From Pseudactinotalea suaedae (lineage in GTDB: Bacteria > Actinomycetota > Actinomycetes > Actinomycetales > Beutenbergiaceae), in NCBI RefSeq assembly GCF_009733815.1, contig NZ_WNXY01000007.1:297294-361293 (forward strand): a stretch of DNA of 64,000 bases. The letters run 5' to 3'. Positions 15,571 through 23,350 of this stretch are shown here, in pieces (position 1 is the first letter of the stretch; every line of letters starts with the position of its first letter). The position numbers were made by a program, and so were the translations under genes. Under the pieces are notes generated by a model. The model saw only the letters and a program-made list of their open reading frames with translations. It made no database searches and was not told where the DNA came from.

Positions 15571-16338
15571 ATGCGGGACACGGGCCAGACCGACGCACCA
15601 CAGCCGAGCGCTGATCCCCGCGGTATCGAGGCGGCGCTCGACGCGGCGCTGGCGTTCCCGACCGACCGGATCCGGGCGCACGTGGACGGCATCCGCCGCA
15701 AGCGACCGGACGCCACCCCGGCGGAGGTCGTGCAGATCCTCGAGAAGCGCTACCTGCTGGCGGTCAGCGCCTCCGGCGGGGCCGTCGGCGCTGCGGCCGC
15801 GCTCCCGGTGATCGGCACCGGCACCGCGCTCGCGCTGACCGCCGGCCAGGTGGCCTCGTTCCTGGGTGCCTCGAGCCTGCTCGCGCTCGCGGTGGCCGAC
15901 GTCCACGGCATCTCGACCGACGACCGCGCCCGGCGTCGCGCGCTGCTGCTCACGGCGATGCTCGGCGACGAGGGTCCGGAGCTGCTCAGCCAGCAGATCG
16001 GCCTGAACGCGGTCACGTGGGGGCGGACGCTGCTGACGCGGCTGCCGCTGGCCACCGTGAAGGCCGTGAACAAGACGCTCCGCGGCCGCATCGTCAAGAC
16101 CTCCGCGGCCAAGATCGGCTCGATGATGCTCGGGCGGCTGCTGCCGTTCGGCATCGGCGCCGCGGTCGGCTACGCGGGCAGCCGGGTGGTCGGCGGCCAG
16201 ATGATCGAGGGCGTCCGGGCCGCCTTCGGGGAGGCACCACCCACCTTCGTCCGCGAGGTGCACGCGACGTTCGTCATCGACGACGAGATCCACGACGCCC
16301 TGCAGCTGGACTCCCCCGACGAGCGGTCGGCGCCGTAA
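15571..16338 (+). CDS. Hypothetical protein, possibly EcsC-like
   Basis: A 255-aa protein with a good ribosome-binding site (GAGGAG, 5 nt before the ATG). An N-terminal soluble helical part (about 1-60) contains [20 protein letters not shown]. It is followed by hydrophobic, glycine-rich stretches ([20 protein letters not shown] and [20 protein letters not shown]) that could be amphipathic membrane-associated helices. The C-terminal [16 protein letters not shown] segment recalls the EcsC family, but I am not certain. It ends 1 nt before the thyA start and probably shares its transcript. Confidence 0.7.
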   Translation: MRDTGQTDAPQPSADPRGIEAALDAALAFPTDRIRAHVDGIRRKRPDATPAEVVQILEKRYLLAVSASGGAVGAAAALPVIGTGTALALTAGQVASFLGASSLLALAVADVHGISTDDRARRRALLLTAMLGDEGPELLSQQIGLNAVTWGRTLLTRLPLATVKAVNKTLRGRIVKTSAAKIGSMMLGRLLPFGIGAAVGYAGSRVVGGQMIEGVRAAFGEAPPTFVREVHATFVIDDEIHDALQLDSPDERSAP

Positions 16339-16339
16339 G

Positions 16340-17152
16340 GTGGCAGACGTGAAGGCGCCCGACACCCAGTACGAGGACCTGCTGCGGACCGTGCTCGAGT
16401 CCGGGACCCCGAAGTCGGACCGCACGGGCACCGGCACCCGCTCGATCTTCGGTCACCAGATGCGCTACGACCTCGCGGAGGCCTTCCCGCTGATCACGAC
16501 CAAGCGGGTGCACGTGCCGTCGGTGGTGCACGAGCTGATCTGGTTCCTGCGCGGGGACTCCAACGTCGCCTACCTGCGCGAGAACAAGGTCCGCATCTGG
16601 GACGACTGGGCCGACGAGCACGGTGAGCTGGGTCCGGTCTACGGGGTCCAGTGGCGTTCCTGGCCCACACCCGACGGCGGCCACATCGACCAGATCAGCC
16701 GGGTGCTGGAGCAGCTGCGCACCCAGCCGGACTCGCGCCGCATCATCGTCTCGGCGTGGAACGTGGCCGACCTGGACCAGATGGCGCTGCAGCCCTGCCA
16801 CGCGTTCTTCCAGTTCTACGTGGCGGACGGCCGGCTCTCGTGCCAGCTGTACCAGCGCAGCGCCGACCTGTTCCTCGGTGTGCCCTTCAACATCGCCTCG
16901 TACTCGCTGCTCACCCACATGGTCGCCCAGCAGGTCGGCCTCGAGGTCGGCGACTTCGTGTGGACCGGCGGTGACGTGCACATCTACGACAACCACGTCG
17001 AGCAGGTGCGCGAACAGCTCAGCCGCGAGCCGTACCCGTTCCCGCAGCTGCAGCTGCAGCAGGCGCCGAGCCTGTTCGACTACCGCGCCGAGCACATCGA
17101 GTTCCTCGACTACGCGCACCACCCGGGCATCAAGGCCCCGATCGCGGTCTGA
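16340..17152 (+). CDS. thyA: Thymidylate synthase
   Basis: A 270-aa ThyA enzyme methylating dUMP to dTMP with methylene-tetrahydrofolate. Conserved features are [41 protein letters not shown], the catalytic Cys153 in [11 protein letters not shown], the phosphate-binding arginines in [11 protein letters not shown], and [20 protein letters not shown] followed by [10 protein letters not shown]. Length is close to the E. coli enzyme (264 aa). The start is GTG 16340; GTG 16349 is also in frame. It is followed after 10 nt by folA, the classical pair that regenerates tetrahydrofolate after thymidylate synthesis. Confidence 0.97.
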   Translation: MADVKAPDTQYEDLLRTVLESGTPKSDRTGTGTRSIFGHQMRYDLAEAFPLITTKRVHVPSVVHELIWFLRGDSNVAYLRENKVRIWDDWADEHGELGPVYGVQWRSWPTPDGGHIDQISRVLEQLRTQPDSRRIIVSAWNVADLDQMALQPCHAFFQFYVADGRLSCQLYQRSADLFLGVPFNIASYSLLTHMVAQQVGLEVGDFVWTGGDVHIYDNHVEQVREQLSREPYPFPQLQLQQAPSLFDYRAEHIEFLDYAHHPGIKAPIAV

Positions 17153-17162
17153 GGTCACCGGC

Positions 17163-17654
17163 ATGCTGGGCATGATCTGGGCGCAGTCACGCAACGGCGT
17201 CATCGGGCGCGACGGCGACCTGCCCTGGCGGCTGCGGGAGGACATGCAGCACTTCCGCCGCACCACCGGCACCGATGCGGTGATCCACGGGCGCGCCTCG
17301 TGGGAGGCGCTGCCGCCGAACCTGCGGCCGCTGCCCGGGCGGCGCAACATCGTGCTGACCCGGCGGGAGGGCTACCAGGCCCCCGGCGCCGAGATCGCCC
17401 GCTCGCTCCCGGAGGCGCTCGCGCTCCTCGACGGCGCCGACGCCTGGATCTGCGGCGGCGGCGCGGTCTATGCCGAGGCCATGCCGGTGGCGGACGTCCT
17501 CGTGGTCAGCGACATCGACATCGAGGTCGACGGCGACACGTTCGCTCCCGAGATCGGGCCGGGCTGGGCCGAGCCCACCGTCGGCGACTGGGTCGAGGCC
17601 AGCAACGGCATGCGGTTCCGCGTGCTCACCTATCGGCGGGAGCCGCTCGCCTAG
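17163..17654 (+). CDS. folA: Dihydrofolate reductase
   Basis: A 163-aa NADPH-dependent DHFR. It starts MLGMIWAQSRNGVIGRDGDL followed by PWRLREDMQHF (the substrate-binding loop with WR-D). It continues with VIHGRASWEALP, RRNIVLTRREGY, and WICGGGAVYAEAMPVADVLV with the conserved Gly-Gly. The acidic residue that binds the pteridine ring is the Asp of LREDM. ATG 17163 follows thyA by 10 nt with GAGG between; Met4 is an alternative start. It is co-transcribed with thyA by spacing. Confidence 0.95.
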   Translation: MLGMIWAQSRNGVIGRDGDLPWRLREDMQHFRRTTGTDAVIHGRASWEALPPNLRPLPGRRNIVLTRREGYQAPGAEIARSLPEALALLDGADAWICGGGAVYAEAMPVADVLVVSDIDIEVDGDTFAPEIGPGWAEPTVGDWVEASNGMRFRVLTYRREPLA

Positions 17655-17671
17655 GGCGAGCGGGCGCCGAG

Positions 17672-18418
17672 ATGGGCGACGTGGACGAAGGCGACCACGA
17701 GGGCAGCACGGCAGGGCGGTCGCAAGCCCTGACGGTGGCGGCCATCGCGGTGCTCGCGATCGTGCTGGCGCTGCTGGCCGGCGCAGCGGCCGGGCCGTGG
17801 GAGTGGCCGGACCCGGGCAGCGGCAGCACACCCATCGGGAGCGGGGAGCCGCCTCCGACACTGTTCCCGACCTTCCCCTCCCAGGAGGCGCCGCCCGACC
17901 TCAGCGAGGCGGAGCCCGGCGGCGAGAACCCGTTCGTGCGGTGGCTGATCATCGCGACGGTCGCGGCGATCGGGGTGCTGGTGATCCTGCTGCTGGTGCG
18001 GCTGGGGCTGATGCTCCGGAGAGGCACCGTGCCGCCGCCCGACCCGCGCCAGGTGAGCACGCCGCACGCGGAGGAGCTGATCGACGCCCCCGCCATCCAG
18101 GAGGGCATCGCGGCCGCGCGGGAGGCGCTGACCTCCGACCGGCCACCACGAGACGCGATCGTCCGGGCGTGGCTGGCGCTCGAGACGGCGGCCGGTGACG
18201 CCGGCGTGGTCCGGCGTCCGTCGCAGACACCGACCGAGTTCGCGAGCCTCGTGCTGACCCGTACCTCGGCCGACGACACCGCCGTCGAGATCTTGCGGCG
18301 CCTGTACACGCGGTCGCGGTTCTCGGAGGCCGAGGTGACCCGCGACGACGCCGAGCGGGCCCGTGCGGCGCTGGAGCGCATCGCGCTGTCGTGGTCGGCG
18401 CTCGAGGTCCGGCCGTGA
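17672..18418 (+). CDS. DUF4129 domain membrane protein
   Basis: A 248-aa protein with two membrane helices (VAAIAVLAIVLALLAGAAAG, about 20-42, and LIIATVAAIGVLVILLLVRL, about 93-113) separated by a Pro/Ser-rich outer loop. The cytosolic tail carries DUF4129: AIVRAWLALETAAGDAGVVR, RPSQTPTEFASLVL and LRRLYTRSRFSEAEVTRDDA. DUF4129 is known from transglutaminase-like membrane proteins and from operons with MoxR and DUF58 genes. It starts 17 nt after folA. Its last bases form GTGA with the next gene, the first of four 4-nt overlaps in a row. Confidence 0.88.
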   Translation: MGDVDEGDHEGSTAGRSQALTVAAIAVLAIVLALLAGAAAGPWEWPDPGSGSTPIGSGEPPPTLFPTFPSQEAPPDLSEAEPGGENPFVRWLIIATVAAIGVLVILLLVRLGLMLRRGTVPPPDPRQVSTPHAEELIDAPAIQEGIAAAREALTSDRPPRDAIVRAWLALETAAGDAGVVRRPSQTPTEFASLVLTRTSADDTAVEILRRLYTRSRFSEAEVTRDDAERARAALERIALSWSALEVRP

Positions 18419-18879
18419 CGAGGGGGCGCTGGTGGGGGGTCGCGGGCGTCGCCGTCGGGATCGCGGTGATCCTGGTGCTCATCGGCTCCGACGTGCCGCA
18501 CGCCGTGCTCGGCGGCATGCTGTGGGTGCTCGGGGTGATCGTCGTGGTCAACCTCGGCCTGGGCCAGCGGGTGTCCCTGCCGCGGCTGCCGTTCGACCGC
18601 CGCGACGGCGCCCGGACCGAGGTCTCGGCGCTGTCCTGGGCCCTGTACGGCTCGGACGGCGTCTCGACGCAGGCCGCCCGGATGCTGCGACAGGTCTGCC
18701 GTGACGGCCTCGCCGAGGCCGGGATCGACGTCGGGACCGCGAGCGGCGCCAGCCGCTCGACCGAGCTGCTCGGTGCACCGTTGACCGCCTTCCTCGTCGA
18801 CCCCGACGCACCCCCACCCGATGTCCGTGTCGTCCGAGCAGCCGTGCTCGCGCTCGAGAAGCTGGAGAAGTCCGTATGA
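18415..18879 (+). CDS. Small membrane protein of the MoxR/DUF58 operon
   Basis: A 154-aa protein starting at GTG 18415 within the GTGA overlap. Two helices lie at the N-terminus (WGVAGVAVGIAVILVLIGSD and VLGGMLWVLGVIVVVNLGLG, about residues 6-50). They are followed by a soluble tail with SALSWALYGSDGVSTQAARM and RAAVLALEKLEKSV. I do not recognise a named family. The position between DUF4129 and MoxR, with overlaps on both sides, indicates a component of the same membrane complex. Confidence 0.8.
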   Translation: MTRGRWWGVAGVAVGIAVILVLIGSDVPHAVLGGMLWVLGVIVVVNLGLGQRVSLPRLPFDRRDGARTEVSALSWALYGSDGVSTQAARMLRQVCRDGLAEAGIDVGTASGASRSTELLGAPLTAFLVDPDAPPPDVRVVRAAVLALEKLEKSV

Positions 18880-19871
18880 CGAGTCCCGAACCACCGCCCG
18901 GTCCTGAGCCGTTGCCGATCCCCGAGGTCACCCGTCTCGGCCAAGAGGTGCTGCGCGAGGTGGGCACCGTGATCGTCGGCATGGAGGGGCCGCTGCGCAC
19001 CGCGCTGGCGGCCGTGCTCGCCGGCGGGCACGTGCTGTTCGAGGACGTCCCCGGACTGGGCAAGACCCTGGCCGCCCGCTGCCTGGCGGGCGCGCTCGGG
19101 CTGGACTTCCGCCGCCTGCAGTGCACCCCGGACCTGCTCCCCGCCGACATCACGGGCTCCTACACCTACGACCCCGCGTCCTCGGAGTTCGTGTTCCGGC
19201 CCGGACCGGTGTTCACCGGCCTGTTCCTGGCCGACGAGATCAACCGCACCGCACCCAAGACGCAGTCGGCGCTGCTGGAGGCGATGGCCGAGCGTCAGGT
19301 CACCGTGGAGGGCAACTCCTTCCAGCTGCAGCGCCCGTTCCACGTGCTGGCGACGTCGAACCCCGTCGAGTACGAGGGCACCTACCCGTTGCCCGAGGCG
19401 CAGCTCGACCGGTTCATGGTCCGCATCGGCGTGGGCTACCCCACCGCCGAGGGCGAGGTCGACGTGCTGATGCGACGGCTGCAGCGGCGTCGCGAGGAGG
19501 CGAGCGTCGGGCAGGTCGTCGACGCGAGCACCGTGCTCGCGATGCAGGCCGGTGTCGAGACCGTCACGGTCGACCCCGACGTGGTGCGGTACTGCGTGGA
19601 CCTCGCGGCCGCGACCCGCGGCATGAGCGCCCTCGAGGTCGGTGCCTCGCCGCGCGGCTCGCAGGCGCTGATGCTGGTCTCGCGTGCGGTCGCGGTGCTG
19701 GCGGGGCGCGACTTCGTCACCCCCGAGGACGTCAAGGCGATCGCCGTCGCCGCGCTGGCGCACCGGCTGACGCTGACGCCGGCGGCCTGGGCGTCGGGCA
19801 CCCAGCCCGCCGACCTCGTCAGCCGGATGCTCGACCAGGTCCCCGGTCCGGCGACCGTCGGCCGCGCGTGA
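18876..19871 (+). CDS. MoxR family AAA+ ATPase
   Basis: A 331-aa MoxR-type AAA+ chaperone/ATPase. Walker A is EDVPGLGKTLAARCL (residues 57-70) and Walker B is LFLADEINRTAPKTQSALLE. Sensor 1 lies in HVLATSNPVEYEGTYPLPEA, which also has the family QLDRFM arginine region. The C-terminal lid includes MSALEVGASPRGSQALMLVS and VTPEDVKAIAVAALAHRL. MoxR ATPases act with von Willebrand or DUF58 partners in the assembly of other proteins. It is coupled on both sides by 4-nt overlaps (ATGA and GTGA). Confidence 0.94.
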   Translation: MTSPEPPPGPEPLPIPEVTRLGQEVLREVGTVIVGMEGPLRTALAAVLAGGHVLFEDVPGLGKTLAARCLAGALGLDFRRLQCTPDLLPADITGSYTYDPASSEFVFRPGPVFTGLFLADEINRTAPKTQSALLEAMAERQVTVEGNSFQLQRPFHVLATSNPVEYEGTYPLPEAQLDRFMVRIGVGYPTAEGEVDVLMRRLQRRREEASVGQVVDASTVLAMQAGVETVTVDPDVVRYCVDLAAATRGMSALEVGASPRGSQALMLVSRAVAVLAGRDFVTPEDVKAIAVAALAHRLTLTPAAWASGTQPADLVSRMLDQVPGPATVGRA

Positions 19872-21151
19872 TCCTCGTCTCGGGTGCCGCCGCCGCTGCG
19901 CTCGTGGCGGTGACGGTGCTGGCCATCGGCGTCGCCGGCGGACGTCCCGACGTCGCCGTGATCGCCGTGCCGGCGCTGCTGACCACGCTGTGGGCGGCGC
20001 TGACACGGCCGCGGCGGGGTGGCGTGGTGACGCTGCAGCCGACGACCGAGCACAGCGAGACCGGGCAGGTGCGGGCGCAGGCGAGGCTCGATGTGGATCC
20101 TGGCGTGGAGGCGGTGGTGCTGCGGGTGGCCTCGCAGGGCTACCGGTCGCAGCACGCCCTGGTGGCCGGGGGCTCGGACCGGACGATCCCGCTGTCGCTG
20201 GAGACGTCCCGGACCGGCGTCCACGACATGTTCCGGGTCGACTGGATGTCCGAGGCGTTCGGCGCCGTGCTGGTGACCTCGCCGCGCAAGGCCGGCCCCG
20301 TGCCGATCGCCGTGCACCCGGTGGCGCGACCGCTCAAGGACATGCCGCTGCCGTTCCGGCTTCCTGGACTGACCGGCAACCACACCTCGCGCCGGGTCGG
20401 CGAGGGGTACGAGACCCACGACGTGCACGAGTTCGCTCCCGGCGACCGGCTCCGGCGCATCGACTGGCGGGTCAGCGCACGCCGCGCCATCGACCTCAGC
20501 ACCGGTCGGCTCGGGACCCTCTACGCCCGCAGGACCTTCGCGACGGCGGACGCCACGGTGATGATCGTCGTCGACTCGCGTGACGACGTCGGTGAGGACG
20601 TCTCGGCCTGGGCCGGCGGCGTCGACGTGCGCATGGACGAGACCACCTCCCTCGACGTCGCACGCGAGGCCGCGGCAGCGATCGCTCGGGCCTACCTCGA
20701 CCTGGGCGACCGGGTCGGGCTGGACGACCTCGGCCGACGACGGCGGCCGGTCCCGCCCGCCGCCGGCCGGCACCAGTGGGAACGGATCCAGCAGCGGCTC
20801 GTCCGGGTGGCGCCCGAGGGCTGGCCCGACCGCCGGCAGCGGCCGCCGCAGCTGCCCTCGGGTGCCCTGGTGGTGCTGTGCTCGACGTTCCTCGACGACG
20901 AGGCCGCCCGGATCGCGCGCCGGTGGCGGGCGTTCGGGCACCGCGTGATCGCCGTCGACACCCTCCCGCAGGTCAGCACGGCGTTCCTCAACGGCTTCCA
21001 GGAGACGGCGCTGCGGCTGGTGCTGCTGGCGCGGCGGCAGCGGCTGCGCGCCCTCGGTCGCACCGGCGTCGAGATCGTCGCGTGGTCCTCCAGCACCGCC
21101 GTGGAGCTGCATGCGCTGTCCCGCACACGGATGCCGGGGGGCCGGCGGTGA
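19868..21151 (+). CDS. DUF58 domain protein
   Basis: A 427-aa protein with two N-terminal hydrophobic segments (about 3-50). A DUF58 core follows, centred on GEGYETHDVHEFAPGDRLRR and IDWRVSARR, and then a VWA-like region VMIVVDSRDDVG where the DxSxS metal motif is reduced to DSRDD. The C-terminus ends MPGGRR. DUF58 proteins are standard partners of MoxR ATPases. The start is GTG 19868 in the GTGA overlap. The function of the complex is not established; a role in envelope integrity or exported-protein maturation is inferred from membrane location. Confidence 0.9.
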   Translation: MILVSGAAAAALVAVTVLAIGVAGGRPDVAVIAVPALLTTLWAALTRPRRGGVVTLQPTTEHSETGQVRAQARLDVDPGVEAVVLRVASQGYRSQHALVAGGSDRTIPLSLETSRTGVHDMFRVDWMSEAFGAVLVTSPRKAGPVPIAVHPVARPLKDMPLPFRLPGLTGNHTSRRVGEGYETHDVHEFAPGDRLRRIDWRVSARRAIDLSTGRLGTLYARRTFATADATVMIVVDSRDDVGEDVSAWAGGVDVRMDETTSLDVAREAAAAIARAYLDLGDRVGLDDLGRRRRPVPPAAGRHQWERIQQRLVRVAPEGWPDRRQRPPQLPSGALVVLCSTFLDDEAARIARRWRAFGHRVIAVDTLPQVSTAFLNGFQETALRLVLLARRQRLRALGRTGVEIVAWSSSTAVELHALSRTRMPGGRR

Positions 21152-21690
21152 ACCTCGCGAATCTGTTCAACCCCGCCCCGCAGCGGCGGCAGCGACCCCC
21201 GGTGTCGATCGACCTGGAGCACAGCGTGCCCGCGTGGCTGCTGCGCGGTGCCTCCGCCGCGGTGATCGTCCTGGGGCTCGGACCGGTGGTCGGGGACCTG
21301 GTCGTGCCGCTGCTCGTGGCCGTCGCGATCGTGATCGTCCCGCACCCGGGCGTGGTCGCGGCACTGACGCTGGTGGGTGCGGGCTACGTCTGGAACCAGC
21401 CACCGGACCTGCTGGTGTGCGCGGTGTTCGTGCTGGTGCTGCACGCGGTGGCGACGCTGGCACGGTTGACGGCGCCGCTGCCGCCGACCGGGCGCGTCGA
21501 GTCCCGGCTGGTGCTGCGGGCGCTCGCCGGCTTCGCGGTGATCCAGCTGCTCGCCCAGGCGATGGTCGTGCTGGCGTTCGCGGCGATGGCGGGGATGCCC
21601 ACGTTCAGCTGGTTCGCCGTCCTCGTGCTGGCCGGGATCGCCGCCGCCGTGGTCGCCGGGGTGCGCTGGGTCGGCCGGCACACGCAGTGA
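21148..21690 (+). CDS. Hypothetical membrane protein closing the MoxR operon
   Basis: A 180-aa protein starting at GTG 21148 in the GTGA overlap. It has about five hydrophobic segments: LLRGASAAVIVLGLGPVVGD, LVVPLLVAVAIVIVPHPGVV, VCAVFVLVLHAVATLARLTA, a fourth around LRALAGFAVIQLLAQAMVVL and a last one at FAVLVLAGIAAAVVAGVRWV. No family is recognised. It is the fifth gene of the coupled operon. Confidence 0.78.
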   Translation: MNLANLFNPAPQRRQRPPVSIDLEHSVPAWLLRGASAAVIVLGLGPVVGDLVVPLLVAVAIVIVPHPGVVAALTLVGAGYVWNQPPDLLVCAVFVLVLHAVATLARLTAPLPPTGRVESRLVLRALAGFAVIQLLAQAMVVLAFAAMAGMPTFSWFAVLVLAGIAAAVVAGVRWVGRHTQ

Positions 21691-21732
21691 CACGCGGTTG
21701 CGCGCGGCCGCCCGCTCTGGATGGATAGGGCC

Positions 21733-22980
21733 GTGACCAACCAGACCATCGGCACCACCTGGGCCGGCACCCACACGTTCGGCGCGCGGCAGCTGCACGT
21801 GCCGCACAGCCTCGAGCAGGCGCGGCAGGTGATCGCCGACGCGACGCGGATCCGCGCGCTCGGCTCCCGGCACTCCTTCAACGACCTCGCGGACTCCCCC
21901 GGCGACCTGATCAGCCTGCGTGAGGTGCCGCTGCCGCTGGAGGTCGACGCCGCGAGCGGGACCGCGCTCGTCCACGGCTCCCTCACCTACGGCGCGGTGG
22001 CCGAGCAGCTGGACGCCGCCGGGTTCGCGATGCCGGCGCTCGCCTCGTTGCCGCACATCTCGATCGCCGGCGCCGTCGCCACCGCGACCCACGGCTCCGG
22101 CGACCGCACGCCCAACCTCGCCGCTGCGGTCACCGGTGTCGAGCTGATCGACGCCGACGGCGAGCTGCGCTGGTTCGAGCGTGGCGAGACCGACTTCCCC
22201 GGCGTCGTCGTGGCCCTCGGCGCGCTCGGCGTGGTGACGCGGCTCCGGCTCGCCGTCGAGCCGACCTTCCAGGTGCGCCAGGACGTCCTCAACGGCGTGC
22301 GCTGGGAGACGGTCACCGAGCGGTTCGACGAGATCACTTCCGCCGCCCACAGCGTGAGCATCTTCACGCGGTGGGCGGAGGACGCCATCGACCAGGTCTG
22401 GCTGAAGAGCCGCGAGGACAGCGCTCCGACCGAGCTGTTCGGGGGCAGGATCGCCACGGAGGACCAGCACCCGATCCTCGGGATCGACGCCATCAACGCC
22501 ACCCACCAGGGCGGCCTGCTCGGTCCCTGGTACGACCGGCTCCCCCACTTCCGCATGGGCTTCACCCCCAGCAACGGCACCGAGATCCAGAGCGAGTACC
22601 TGCTGGACCGCCGCCACGCGGTCGACGCGATCCAGGCGCTGCGCGAGATCCGGGAGCAGCTGGTCGGGCTGCTGCAGGTGTGCGAGATCCGCACGATGGC
22701 CGCAGACGACCTCTGGCTGTCCGCCGCGTACGAGCGCGACACGGTCGCGTTCCACTTCACCTGGTTCCGCGAGCCCGAGGCGGTGCACGCGGTGCTGCCG
22801 GCGCTCGAGCGGGCCCTGGCTCCGTTCGACGCGCGCCCGCACTGGGGCAAGTGGTTCGCCATGGACCGCTCCGGTCTGGAGCAGGTGTTCCCGCGCATCG
22901 GGGACTTCCGCGACCTCGCTGGCCGCCTCGACCCCGCCGGCACGTTCCGCAACGACTACCTGGACCGCCTCGTCCTTTGA
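21733..22980 (+). CDS. FAD-binding oxidoreductase, alditol oxidase-like
   Basis: A 415-aa flavoprotein of the VAO/alditol oxidase group. The FAD-binding region has RIRALGSRHSFNDLADSPGD, in which the His of GSRHSF is the expected covalent flavin attachment site, then ASLPHISIAGAVATATHGSG and GALGVVTRLRLAVEP. The C-terminal substrate domain ends HWGKWFAMDRSGLEQVFPRI and AGTFRNDYLDRL, as in alditol and gulonolactone-type oxidases. Such enzymes oxidise xylitol/sorbitol-like polyols with O2 to aldoses and H2O2. GTG 21733 follows GGATAGGG as in leaderless genes; ATG 21721 is the alternative. The precise substrate is uncertain. Confidence 0.87.
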   Translation: MTNQTIGTTWAGTHTFGARQLHVPHSLEQARQVIADATRIRALGSRHSFNDLADSPGDLISLREVPLPLEVDAASGTALVHGSLTYGAVAEQLDAAGFAMPALASLPHISIAGAVATATHGSGDRTPNLAAAVTGVELIDADGELRWFERGETDFPGVVVALGALGVVTRLRLAVEPTFQVRQDVLNGVRWETVTERFDEITSAAHSVSIFTRWAEDAIDQVWLKSREDSAPTELFGGRIATEDQHPILGIDAINATHQGGLLGPWYDRLPHFRMGFTPSNGTEIQSEYLLDRRHAVDAIQALREIREQLVGLLQVCEIRTMAADDLWLSAAYERDTVAFHFTWFREPEAVHAVLPALERALAPFDARPHWGKWFAMDRSGLEQVFPRIGDFRDLAGRLDPAGTFRNDYLDRLVL

Positions 22981-23075
22981 GAACGCCGCGTGCACTGGAC
23001 CGCCGCGTGCTCTGAGGGGACCGGCTCGTTCCTCGCGGCGCCCGGCCTCCCAGCATCCGCCCGTACCAACGACAA

Positions 23076-23101
23076 AGGCGCCTGACTCTCGTCAGGCGCC
23101 T
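23076..23101 (-). terminator. Intrinsic terminator of the tRNA gene
   Basis: AGGCGCCTGAC and GTCAGGCGCCT form a perfect 11-bp stem with a TCTC loop; outer bases ACGAC/GTCGT can extend it. On the reverse strand it is followed by TTTGTCGTT, which suits termination of the leftward tRNA transcript. It could also serve the rightward oxidase gene. Confidence 0.8.
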
Positions 23102-23111
23102 CGTCGTTTCG

Positions 23112-23185
23112 TGGCGGGGGCGGGATTTGAACCCGCGACCTCCGGGTTATGAGCCCGGCGAGCTACCGAACTGCTCCACCCCGCG
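23112..23185 (-). tRNA. Initiator tRNA-fMet (CAT anticodon)
   Basis: The reverse strand begins CGCGGGGTGGAGCAG and folds as a cloverleaf. The acceptor is CGCGGGG against CCCCGCC, the D-arm contains AGCAGTTCGGTAGCT, the anticodon loop is CTCATAA, and the T-arm is GCGGG-TTCAAAT-CCCGC. Initiator identity is shown by the GGG/CCC pairs at the base of the anticodon stem (CCGGG/CCCGG) and by the unpaired 1-72 position, here C1 with C72. The discriminator is A73. CCA is not encoded (CGA follows). The rightward oxidase gene and this leftward tRNA are convergent. Confidence 0.95.
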
Positions 23186-23279
23186 TCGGCTCCACCACTC
23201 TACGTGGCCCCGACAGCGAGGGCAAATCGAGACCCCGCGGTGGGCGGCAGAGCGGGAGCAGCCCCGGAATCACGCCGAC

Positions 23280-23338
23280 ATCGGACATCGGCGGCGAGCC
23301 GGACCGTTCCCAGTCCGATCTCACCGCCGATGTCCGAT
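23280..23338 (-). terminator. Long imperfect hairpin between UPF0182 and tRNA-fMet
   Basis: ATCGGACATCGGCGG (23280-23294) and its exact reverse complement (23324-23338) form a 15-bp stem. Inside, GAG/CTC and CGGAC/GTCCG extend the pairing around a CGTTCCCA loop. It starts 13 nt beyond the UPF0182 stop, where a terminator is expected, but no U-tract follows on either strand. The remainder of 23186-23350 shows nothing else. Confidence 0.55.
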
Positions 23339-23350
23339 CTCGACCCCGGG

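Noticed and set aside
12712..16437. A single 1241-codon reverse-strand frame
   Set aside because: Only the last 360 codons encode a recognisable glycosyltransferase. The rest is antisense to OsmC, the EcsC-like gene and the start of thyA.
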